From NCBI GenBank assembly GCA_028701645.1, contig JAQVQI010000005.1:1-25346 (forward strand): 25,346 nt of DNA, read 5' to 3'. Shown piece by piece: positions 13,951-20,029 of the stretch. This stretch comes from Candidatus Shapirobacteria bacterium. GTDB taxonomy: Bacteria; Patescibacteriota; Microgenomatia; UBA12405. Under the pieces are notes generated by a model. It worked only from the letters and a program-made list of their open reading frames with translations. It searched no databases and was not told where the DNA came from. The first letter of the stretch is position 1. Every line of letters starts with the position of its first letter. The translations under genes and the position numbers were made by a program.

Positions 13951-15017
13951 AATTATCAATCGGAATTGTTGGTCTGCCCAACGTTGGCAAGTCTACTTTA
14001 TTCAACGCCCTTTTGGGCAAACAAGTTGCCGATGCCAGTAATTATCCTTTTTGTACCATTGACCCAAATGTTGGAGTTGTCGAAGTTCCCGATGAAAAAT
14101 TACCCGCATTAGCCAATATTGTTAAAACAAACAAAGTTATCCCGGCTGCGGTAGAGTTCGTTGACATTGCTGGCCTTGTCAAAGGTGCCTCTCAGGGCGA
14201 GGGTTTAGGAAACAAATTTTTGACCAATATTCGAGACTGTGACGCCATTTGTCATGTTGTTCGAGCCTTTTCCAATAACAATATAATAAAAGAAGGGTCT
14301 GTTGACCCTCAAAGTGATTTTGAGGTTATTTGTGCCGAATTAATTATCAAAGATTTGGAAACTATCGATAAATATATAGATTCTAACAAAAATAACTCCA
14401 AAGAAAAAAATAGTAAAAAATTTATTTTAGCCCAAAAACTAAAATCTGAGCTAGAAAAGGGAACTCTTGCTATAAATCTTGATTTAGATGATGAAGAAAA
14501 GGAATTTATAAAAGAATTTTTTTTGTTGACTTCAAAACCATATTTTATCGTTGCCAATGTCGACGAAAATACTTATCAAAATCTTGAAAATTGGAATTTG
14601 AAAATTGAAAATTTTGAAACAGTGGTTCCTGTGTGTGCTCAAATTGAGTTTGAATTATCAGAATTATCAGTTGATGAACGAATTTCTTATCTCAAAGAAT
14701 TGGGTGTTGAACAGCCCGGCCTTGAACGGGTTATTAAAAAAGCTTATAACACACTCGGTCTTCAATCTTATTACACTGCGGGGGTCAAAGAGGCTCGTGC
14801 GTGGACAATCAAAAAAGGTTCGACTGCCCCAGAGGCTGCCGCAGCAATCCACACCGATTTTGAAAAAGGCTTTATCATGGCTGAAATCGTTTCTTATCAA
14901 GACTACCTTGCTTGTGGTGGTCTCATTGGAGCCAAAGAAGCCGGCAAACTTCGACATGAAGGCCGTGATTATATTATGCAGCCAGATGATGTTGTCGAAT
15001 TTAAAGTAAATGTTTAA
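13947..15017 (+). CDS. ychF: Redox-regulated ATPase/GTPase YchF
   Basis: Obg-related P-loop NTPase (OLA1/YchF) that associates with ribosomes. The 356 residues show G1 GLPNVGKST (9-17), switch region NYPFCTIDPNVGVV (32-45), G3 DIAGLVKGASQGEGLGN (73-89), an NVDE motif (204-207) in place of NKxD, which is typical for the ATP-preferring YchF group, and a C-terminal TGS domain (~275-356; AWTIKKGSTAPEAA, then HTDFEKGFI). Residues 212-224 (NLENWNLKIENFE) are encoded by a short repeat (14584-14617) also found in miaA in the same frame. The last eight bases overlap miaA. Confidence 0.96.
   Translation: MKLSIGIVGLPNVGKSTLFNALLGKQVADASNYPFCTIDPNVGVVEVPDEKLPALANIVKTNKVIPAAVEFVDIAGLVKGASQGEGLGNKFLTNIRDCDAICHVVRAFSNNNIIKEGSVDPQSDFEVICAELIIKDLETIDKYIDSNKNNSKEKNSKKFILAQKLKSELEKGTLAINLDLDDEEKEFIKEFFLLTSKPYFIVANVDENTYQNLENWNLKIENFETVVPVCAQIEFELSELSVDERISYLKELGVEQPGLERVIKKAYNTLGLQSYYTAGVKEARAWTIKKGSTAPEAAAAIHTDFEKGFIMAEIVSYQDYLACGGLIGAKEAGKLRHEGRDYIMQPDDVVEFKVNV
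14584..14617. repeat. Intragenic TTGAAAATTG repeat in ychF
   Basis: Imperfect tandem of ten-base words (TTGAAAATTGGAA, TTTGAAAATTG, AAAATTTTGA). Its last 20 bases, TTGAAAATTGAAAATTTTGA, are identical to 15541-15560 in miaA, and both are read as LKIENF. It lies between the nucleotide-specificity motif and the next strand, in a surface-loop position. Confidence 0.7.
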
Positions 15018-15966
15018 TAAACTTTTAGTTATTTCTGGTCCAACAGCTACTGGTAAAACAGACTTAGCCGTTAAATTAGCCCAAAAATATAATGGAGAAT
15101 TAGTTTCTGGTGACTCATGTCAAATTTATAAAGGAATGGATATTGGTACCGGCAAAGACCAGCCAAGTGGCACCCCAATTCATCTAATCGATATTATTAC
15201 TCCTGATCAAAAATTTTCTGTTGCCGATTTTCAAAAAATTGGTTTAGAAACTATTAAAGAAATCCAATCCCGAGGCAAACTCCCAATCCTCGTCGGTTGT
15301 AGCGGTTTTTACATCGATTCTCTTATCAACCCAAACTACAATACTTTTTCCATAAAACCAAATAAAATTTTACGTTTTATTTTTAAATATCTATCACTAG
15401 GTACTCTTCAAAAAATATACAAATTTTTAGACAAAGATGGATTTTTTAAATTAAATCATTCCGACATTAATAATCACTATCGCCTAACCAGAAAAATAGA
15501 AATCAAATTCTCCTCTCTAAAAAATATTGAAAATTGTAAATTGAAAATTGAAAATTTTGACTTACTACATCTTTCTCTTACAGCTCCGTTGGATTTTTTA
15601 TACCAACGTATCGACGCTCGTGTTAATAAACGGATGAAAATTGGTTTTTTAGACGAAATAGAAAAATTATTAAAAAAATACAAATGGACCGATCCAGGTA
15701 TGCAAATTGCCGCTTATCAATGTCTCAAACCTTATTTCGATAATAATAAAGTTTCCCTTTTTAAGGGAAAAGTCCCGAGCAAAGTCGAGGGACAAAGGGT
15801 TTTATCTTCCTGTCTCCAGTCCTGGTCCTATGCTGAACACTCCGATGCTCGTCGTCAAACATGTTGGTTTAAAACCAAGTCGGGAGCTATTTTTTTTGAT
15901 ATCTCCAAAGATAATTTTGATAAGTCCATCTTTAGATTAGTGGATAAATGGTACAATAAATCATGA
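15010..15966 (+). CDS. miaA: tRNA dimethylallyltransferase (MiaA)
   Basis: Transfers dimethylallyl to A37 of tRNAs that read UNN codons. The 318 residues contain the P-loop GPTATGKT (10-17), GDSCQIYKGMDIGTGK (34-49), the insertion domain, RIDARVNKRMKIGFLDE (200-216), and a C-terminal DARRQTCWFK (279-288). Several consensus positions differ: SRQ is SCQ, VGGTGLY is VGCSGFY, and the QxIGYKE-like motif reads MQIAAYQCL. Two repeat-derived segments interrupt it, at residues 172-184 (NIENCKLKIENFD) and ~247-264 (KVSLFKGKVPSKVEGQRV), the latter near the C-terminal RNA-contact helices. The frame is intact. It overlaps ychF by eight bases and the permease gene by four. Confidence 0.9.
   Translation: MFNKLLVISGPTATGKTDLAVKLAQKYNGELVSGDSCQIYKGMDIGTGKDQPSGTPIHLIDIITPDQKFSVADFQKIGLETIKEIQSRGKLPILVGCSGFYIDSLINPNYNTFSIKPNKILRFIFKYLSLGTLQKIYKFLDKDGFFKLNHSDINNHYRLTRKIEIKFSSLKNIENCKLKIENFDLLHLSLTAPLDFLYQRIDARVNKRMKIGFLDEIEKLLKKYKWTDPGMQIAAYQCLKPYFDNNKVSLFKGKVPSKVEGQRVLSSCLQSWSYAEHSDARRQTCWFKTKSGAIFFDISKDNFDKSIFRLVDKWYNKS
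15526..15560. repeat. Intragenic TTGAAAATTG repeat in miaA
   Basis: Words ATTGAAAATTGTAAATTG and TTGAAAATTGAAAATTTTGA (15541-15560), the latter identical to the copy in ychF and read in the same frame. It encodes NIENCKLKIENFD in the insertion domain of MiaA. Confidence 0.7.
15748..15803. repeat. Dispersed hairpin repeat, copy 2 (inside miaA)
   Basis: The left arm (15748-15772) is identical over 25 bases to the copy after secY (1658-1682). A different second hairpin follows (GTCCCGA...TCGAGGGAC with small bulge), then AAAGGGTTTTA as in copy 1. It is translated in frame as KVSLFKGKVPSKVEGQRVL, a stretch not expected in MiaA. Confidence 0.75.
15949..15957 (+). promoter_or_regulatory. Extended -10 of the AI-2E permease gene
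   Basis: TGG-TACAAT inside the end of miaA, five bases before the ATG at 15963. No -35 match. Same arrangement as at nadE and ychF. Confidence 0.5.
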
Positions 15967-16937
15967 AAACTAATAAAATTGAAATTTCTCACAAAAACAT
16001 AGTTTTTACAGTTTTGTTTATTCTTGGCTTAGTAGTTGTTTGGCAAATTAGGGCTTTAATCGTCTTACTCTTTATTAGTTTTGTCTTAATGGAAGCTCTA
16101 AACCCCGCTGTTACTAGATTAGAAAAATACAAAATTCCTCGTCCTTTAGGCATTCTTATTTTATATATTATTATTTTGGGAATAATATCATTCGTCGTTG
16201 CCGGAATCGTTCCAATTTTAACTGAACAAACCGCTGGTCTAATTCAAACACTTCCTCAGGCTTTAAAAAATATAAAAATATTTGGCTCTGACGCTATTGA
16301 TCTATCTTCACAGTTTAAAATTTTAGAAAATATTCCTGGAGGAATCGCCAAAGTCGCCATCTCTGTCGTATCCAATGTTATTTCTGGTTTTGTAATTTTA
16401 TTTTTAACCTTTTATCTTTTATTAGAAAAAAAGAATTTTTCGAAATATGGATACGATTTTTTTGGAGAAATTGGCAAAGAAAAGATGCTTAATATAATCG
16501 GACAATTAGAATTAAGGCTTGGTAGTTGGGTTAATGCTGAAATTTTATTAATGACAATTATTGGTGCACTCTCATACATTGGTTATACAATTTTAGGTCT
16601 AAGATATGCTGTCCCTTTAGCTATTTTTGCTGGTTTACTTGAAGCGGTTCCTTCAATTGGTCCGACTGTGGCTACTGCCTTAGCTGCTCTAGTCGGATTT
16701 ACTATTTCACCACTTACTGGTTTTTTGGCTATTGCCGTTGGCACTCTTATTCAACAATTAGAAAATAATATTATTGTGCCACGTATTATGAAAAAAACTG
16801 TCGGTTTTCATCCTTTAGTAACCATTTTACTAATCGCTTCTGGCGCGAAATTAGGAGGAGTTGTTGGTGCAATTTTAGCCCTTCCTTTATTCCTTACTTT
16901 TGAAACTATTTTCAAAGTCCTAGTCGAAAAGAAATAA
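15963..16937 (+). CDS. AI-2E family transporter (membrane permease)
   Basis: A 324-residue integral membrane protein. Hydrophobic segments: residues ~14-48, 58-85, 130-152, and a cluster from ~190 to the end. The C-terminal half has the family signatures: GLLEAVPSIGPTVATALAAL at about 220-239, QLENNIIVPRIMKKTVGFHPL, and a Gly/Ala-rich LGGVVGAILALPLF. The AI-2E family (PF01594) includes proteins proposed to export autoinducer 2 and others with Na+/H+ antiport activity; the substrate here cannot be told from sequence. The start overlaps the miaA stop by four bases (ATGA). The stop is 16 bases from the 3' end of the convergent RNase P RNA. Confidence 0.88.
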   Translation: MKTNKIEISHKNIVFTVLFILGLVVVWQIRALIVLLFISFVLMEALNPAVTRLEKYKIPRPLGILILYIIILGIISFVVAGIVPILTEQTAGLIQTLPQALKNIKIFGSDAIDLSSQFKILENIPGGIAKVAISVVSNVISGFVILFLTFYLLLEKKNFSKYGYDFFGEIGKEKMLNIIGQLELRLGSWVNAEILLMTIIGALSYIGYTILGLRYAVPLAIFAGLLEAVPSIGPTVATALAALVGFTISPLTGFLAIAVGTLIQQLENNIIVPRIMKKTVGFHPLVTILLIASGAKLGGVVGAILALPLFLTFETIFKVLVEKK

Positions 16938-16952
16938 TTAAAGACACAAAAA

Positions 16953-17256
16953 ACCTCCAAAGAAACTGTTAAGCTGGATTCTGTTTAAGTGTCATCTAAC
17001 TATTCTCTTTACCTGAGACTCTCAAAGATTAGATATTAACGTCTCATCTTAAGATTTCCACTAGGAGGATGCTCGTTTCACTTAGGCTCGCCGTAGCTTC
17101 TTGCGAAGGCAGCTCGCTTACTCGTCTCTGTAGCATTGCCGTCCAATTGCTTAGACTCCTATATTTTTAGATCCTATATCTTTTGTGGTCCAGACTTTCC
17201 TCCCGTCAGATTGCGTTAGCTTTCGTCAGGGTAGACACCTCAGTTTCTTTAGAGGT
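16953..17256 (-). ncRNA. rnpB: RNase P RNA (bacterial type)
   Basis: Catalytic RNA that cleaves the 5' leader of pre-tRNAs. Read 5' to 3' on the minus strand, it begins with a P1 strand ACCTCTAAAGAAACTG and ends with CAGTTTCTTTGGAGGT; these pair over 16 positions including one G-U. Conserved region I is GGGAGGAAAGTCTGGACC, with ACAGAGACGAG and GTGAAACGAGC in the middle, and conserved region V is ACAGAATCCAGCTTAA; CRI and CRV form P4. The 3' strand of P1 runs straight into TTTTTT, so P1 may double as a terminator. It is about 304 bases long, at the shorter end for the bacterial type A class. A -10-like TAAAAT lies five bases upstream. Confidence 0.95.
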
Positions 17257-17262
17257 TAATTT

Positions 17263-17268
17263 ATTTTA
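17263..17268 (-). promoter_or_regulatory. -10 box of rnpB
   Basis: TAAAAT on the minus strand, ending five bases before the first P1 base (about 17257). Its position overlaps the spacer after the 58-residue gene, so rnpB may be transcribed on its own and also by read-through. Confidence 0.45.
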
Positions 17269-17274
17269 TCTTAT

Positions 17275-17451
17275 TTATTTAAGTAAAGCGGCATCAGCTG
17301 CTGATAGGATTTTGAACATTTTAGTTCCAGTTTCAGGATCCATGGTTTGAGCTGCTGGTCTACCATTTTTTAACATTACTTTTTCTACTTTACTTACGTC
17401 TACTTCGATCGATTTGCGTGATTTAACGTTATAAAATTTAATAGTTGGCAT
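17275..17451 (-). CDS. Hypothetical 58-residue protein, DUF5679-like without cysteines
   Basis: Begins MPTIKFYNVKSRKSIEVDVS and continues KVMLKNGRPAAQTMDPETGT, then KMFKILSAADAALLK. A strong ribosome binding site, GGGGGTGA (17460-17467 read on the minus strand), lies eight bases before the ATG. From memory the NGRPA...GTKMFKI arrangement resembles the small zinc-finger family DUF5679 (CPxCGTKMF-type), but here the cysteine positions read DPETG and no cysteine is present, so the zinc site would be lost. Function unknown. It lies 9 bases after the end of the 37-residue gene's Shine-Dalgarno-linked stop region (same strand) and upstream of rnpB. Confidence 0.7.
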   Translation of the reverse strand: MPTIKFYNVKSRKSIEVDVSKVEKVMLKNGRPAAQTMDPETGTKMFKILSAADAALLK

Positions 17452-17467
17452 TTAATACTTCACCCCC

Positions 17468-17581
17468 TTAAAATTTAACGAATAAATAGATAGCAATTAT
17501 CACCATAAACGAAATCAAACTTAAAATCAAGCTTTTTATTAAATCTCTTTTCAAAAATTTATTATTTACTTCCTGAATCAT
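17468..17581 (-). CDS. Hypothetical 37-residue single-pass membrane protein
   Basis: Encodes MIQEVNNKFLKRDLIKSLI, then LSLISFMVIIAIYLFVKF. A short polar N terminus with positive charges (K8, K11, R12, K16) precedes a hydrophobic helix of ~20 residues, predicting a membrane-anchored miniprotein with the N terminus in the cytoplasm. Its stop codon touches the Shine-Dalgarno of the 58-residue gene, so the two probably form one transcript. A TGC-TATACT extended -10 lies ten bases before the ATG. No family recognised; the arrangement with a promoter and close downstream gene supports that it is real. Confidence 0.6.
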   Translation of the reverse strand: MIQEVNNKFLKRDLIKSLILSLISFMVIIAIYLFVKF

Positions 17582-17591
17582 TTCTAAAGCC

Positions 17592-17600
17592 AGTATAGCA
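17592..17600 (-). promoter_or_regulatory. Extended -10 of the small minus-strand operon
   Basis: TGC-TATACT on the minus strand, ten bases before ATG 17581. It is back to back with the plus-strand TGGTACAAT at 17610-17618, so the two transcription units diverge from a very compact 47-base region. Confidence 0.5.
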
Positions 17601-17609
17601 TAGAATTTT

Positions 17610-17618
17610 TGGTACAAT
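17610..17618 (+). promoter_or_regulatory. Extended -10 of the DUF4446 gene
   Basis: TGG-TACAAT, ten bases before ATG 17629. It would give a leader of a few bases at most. Same nine-base word as upstream of the AI-2E permease gene. Confidence 0.55.
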
Positions 17619-17628
17619 TAAACAGAAT

Positions 17629-17976
17629 ATGACAGCCGTAATTTTATTATTATTTTTTATAAATTCTTTTTGGTTGTTTTTAATTTCCCGAGCGTTATAT
17701 AAAAAAAACAAAATTCGCCAAGAAACACCGCAAGCTACCTCCGATTTTAAGTGTAAAATTAATGTCACCCGTTTTAATCCTTTTGAGAATGTTGGAGGTG
17801 ATCAAAGCTTTATTTTAACCATTCTCGATCAAAACAATTCTGGCGCTGTTGTAACATCTCTTCACAATCGAGATGTCACTCGCATTTATGCTAAATCGAT
17901 AAAAAATGGTCAAGTCGAAAATAACACTTTGTCAAAAGAAGAAAAATTAGCTATAGTTAATACTATTAAAGGTTAA
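17629..17976 (+). CDS. DUF4446 family membrane-anchored protein
   Basis: A 115-residue protein of unknown function. Residues ~3-21 (AVILLLFFINSFWLFLI) form a membrane segment, followed by a basic turn (YKKNKIRQ). The soluble part has the DUF4446 signature: TRFNPFENVGGDQSFILTIL at about 47-66, with SGAVVTSLHNRDVTRIYAKS and LSKEEKLAI downstream. In Firmicutes such genes often lie near cell-division or chromosome genes; here the next gene is a DUF3048 protein, seven bases away. Family assignment is by motif. Confidence 0.85.
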   Translation: MTAVILLLFFINSFWLFLISRALYKKNKIRQETPQATSDFKCKINVTRFNPFENVGGDQSFILTILDQNNSGAVVTSLHNRDVTRIYAKSIKNGQVENNTLSKEEKLAIVNTIKG

Positions 17977-17983
17977 AAATTAA

Positions 17984-19234
17984 ATGAATTCCAAAATAAT
18001 CAAAACAATTAGTTATTTAGGTGTCTTTTTACTTATTAGTGGTGTTTCTTATTTTTTGTTTGATTATTTTATTCCAGCAAATAGTAATTCTTTTTTAATT
18101 TTTTCCAAAAAAGAAACAAATCAGACAGCTGATATAACTCCTACTAACCCTCAAAAAACAGAAATTTATCCCGGCCCAAAAACAGAAATTTGTCCTATAA
18201 ACGGCAAATTATATACCAAAGAAGAAAAAGAAATTTGGTCAACCAGACGACCTTTGATGGTAATGATTGAAAATCACAACGATTCTCGACCTCAGTCAGG
18301 TTTACAAACGGCTGATATCGTCTATGAAACCGTAGCCGAAGGAGGAATCACTAGATTTATGGGTGTTTTTTATTGTGGCCAGGTCGCTGGATCTCAAGCT
18401 AATAAATACGATGTTGGCCCAGTCAGATCAGCTCGAACTTATTTCCTTGATATAGCGTCAGAATATTCGGACTACCCACTTTATAACCATGTTGGAGGCG
18501 CAAATTGTAGCGCTGCCACCGATGGTGGACCATGCACTACTGCCACCAAAGCTCAAGCATTAGAACAAATAGCTGCCTATGGTTGGACAAATAAAGGAAC
18601 TTGGTGTGATTTAAGCCAATTTTCTCTTTCTTACAAAGCCTGTCGACGAGAACCTGACAGAACCGGCAGCCCAAAAGCGACCGAACACACTATGTACTGT
18701 TCTTCTACAGAACTTTGGAATATTGCCGATTCAAGGGGATTAACCAATACAACCGAAGCTAAAAAAACCTCTTGGGACAAAAACTATCGCCCTTGGCTGT
18801 TTAAACAAGAAGATAAACCAGCAACTACTTCTGACGCTACCAATATTTCGTTTGATTTCTGGTCCAGTATGAAAGGTTACAATGTCGCTTGGAAATACGA
18901 CTCGACTAAAAACATTTACCAAAGATCTAATGGTGGTACTGACCACATTGATTTTAATACTCAAGAAACTATTACTGCTAAAAATATAGTTATTCAATTT
19001 GTAAAAGAAACTCGCTCAGTCGATGAACACCTTCACAATTTATATGCTGTAATCGGAAGTGGTACGGGATTTTTGGTTCAAAACGGTGTTAAAACAGAGA
19101 TTACTTGGTCAAAAGCAAATCGAGCCTCTCGCACTATTTACAAAGATACAAAAACTGGTAAAGAAATAAACTTTATTCCAGGAAATGTTTGGGTGGAAAT
19201 TCTTCCTATTGGAAACAGTGTCACTTTTAATTAA
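17984..19234 (+). CDS. DUF3048 domain-containing membrane-anchored protein
   Basis: A 416-residue extracytoplasmic protein with an uncleaved or signal-like hydrophobic segment at ~8-30 and no lipobox cysteine, unlike the YerB lipoproteins of Firmicutes. After a Thr/Pro/Lys-rich linker (45-68), the DUF3048 core starts at ~89 (RPLMVMIENHNDSRPQSGL), then DIVYETVAEGGITRFMGVFY and VGPVRSARTYF. The C-terminal part includes DHIDFNTQETITAKNIVIQF and a final GNVWVEILP. There are seven or so cysteines in the exported part, which could form disulfides. Function is not known; the family is extracellular and widespread in Gram-positive bacteria and CPR. Confidence 0.85.
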   Translation: MNSKIIKTISYLGVFLLISGVSYFLFDYFIPANSNSFLIFSKKETNQTADITPTNPQKTEIYPGPKTEICPINGKLYTKEEKEIWSTRRPLMVMIENHNDSRPQSGLQTADIVYETVAEGGITRFMGVFYCGQVAGSQANKYDVGPVRSARTYFLDIASEYSDYPLYNHVGGANCSAATDGGPCTTATKAQALEQIAAYGWTNKGTWCDLSQFSLSYKACRREPDRTGSPKATEHTMYCSSTELWNIADSRGLTNTTEAKKTSWDKNYRPWLFKQEDKPATTSDATNISFDFWSSMKGYNVAWKYDSTKNIYQRSNGGTDHIDFNTQETITAKNIVIQFVKETRSVDEHLHNLYAVIGSGTGFLVQNGVKTEITWSKANRASRTIYKDTKTGKEINFIPGNVWVEILPIGNSVTFN

Positions 19235-19237
19235 CTT

Positions 19238-19831
19238 ATGAAGATTCAAACTAGTTTAAAACATTTATTTGTCTCTCAAACAAGATTAAAACTAATTAAT
19301 ATTTTGTTTTATAACCCTCAAGATATTTTTTATGTTCGCCAGTTAGTTCGCCTAACTGATGAGGAAATCAATTCTGTTAGACGTGAGTTAGCAAATATGC
19401 AAAAATCTGGAGTAATAAATTCTGAATGGAGAGGTAATCGTCTTTATTATTGGGCTGACAAACAATCATCTCTTTTTTTTAATCTTCTTGCCATTGCTAA
19501 TCAAAGCTCCGGTTTGGGTCTAAAGTTACAAAATAAAAATGAGACTCTCGGTACCATAAAACTCGTGTTTTATAGTAATAAATTTATTACTGGCGACAAA
19601 AGAAACCCCGACGATATTGATTTAATAATTGTTGGCGATGTCTCTCTTAGAGAAATTGATTCTTTCATCAAACAAGAAGAACAAACTCGTGGTCACGAAA
19701 TAAATTATATGGTTATGGGCAAGGGAGAATTTCGCTTACGTCGTCAAAAAAGAGATCAATTTATTGTCGACTTCTTCTTGGGTAGCCCAATTGCTATAAT
19801 AGGGAACCAATCAGAAATTAGTAGTCTGTAA
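19238..19831 (+). CDS. Winged-helix protein with nucleotidyltransferase-like domain
   Basis: 197 residues. Residues ~8-72 are an ArsR/MarR-like winged helix (QTRLKLINILFYNP, DIFYVRQLVRLTDEEINSVR as recognition helices, then SEWRGNRLYYWAD as the wing). Residues ~105-180 resemble a minimal nucleotidyltransferase (MNT) fold: PDDIDLIIVGD carries the metal-binding D126 and D128. The usual GS...G motif of the first strand is replaced by YSNKFITG, so catalysis is doubtful. HTH-MNT fusions are common in archaea and CPR and are usually called transcriptional regulators. It lies three bases after the DUF3048 gene and four before an AbrB-type gene. Confidence 0.75.
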   Translation: MKIQTSLKHLFVSQTRLKLINILFYNPQDIFYVRQLVRLTDEEINSVRRELANMQKSGVINSEWRGNRLYYWADKQSSLFFNLLAIANQSSGLGLKLQNKNETLGTIKLVFYSNKFITGDKRNPDDIDLIIVGDVSLREIDSFIKQEEQTRGHEINYMVMGKGEFRLRRQKRDQFIVDFFLGSPIAIIGNQSEISSL

Positions 19832-19835
19832 ACTA

Positions 19836-20027
19836 ATGGCCAAATTTAGAAAAGTTATTAAAACGGGAAATAGCTTAGCTCTTACTATTCCGTCAAAATC
19901 AATTAAAGATTTTAATATTAAAGAAGGTGACCCTGTGTCTGTAAAAATTAATCGCACTAAAGTATGTATTACTTACCTTTTTTCTGGGCACCCAAGACAA
20001 TTATCCCTAATTAACGGTCAAAAATAG
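19836..20027 (+). CDS. AbrB/MazE-type swapped-hairpin DNA-binding protein
   Basis: 63 residues. The N-terminal half, KFRKVIKTGNSLALTIPSKS, IKEGDPVSVKIN, is the AbrB/SpoVT looped-hinge DNA-binding fold (dimeric beta barrel). The C-terminal ~20 residues (TKVCITYLFSGHPRQLSL) are not recognised. Proteins of this type are either transition-state regulators or antitoxins. No toxin gene is adjacent (four bases after the HTH-MNT gene, two bases before secD), so a regulator role is more likely, but not proven. Confidence 0.75.
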   Translation: MAKFRKVIKTGNSLALTIPSKSIKDFNIKEGDPVSVKINRTKVCITYLFSGHPRQLSLINGQK

Positions 20028-20029
20028 CT

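Noticed and set aside
14605..15009. Plus-strand frame of 134 codons in ychF
   Set aside because: Out-of-frame shadow of the ychF TGS region, without its own signals.
17562..17768. Minus-strand frame of 68 codons across the divergent promoter region
   Set aside because: It overlaps two predicted promoters and the DUF4446 gene; the 37-residue frame that starts at 17581 is better supported.
19836..20027. Toxin-antitoxin locus with AbrB-type antitoxin
   Set aside because: No toxin-like gene lies next to it; both neighbours are identified as other proteins.
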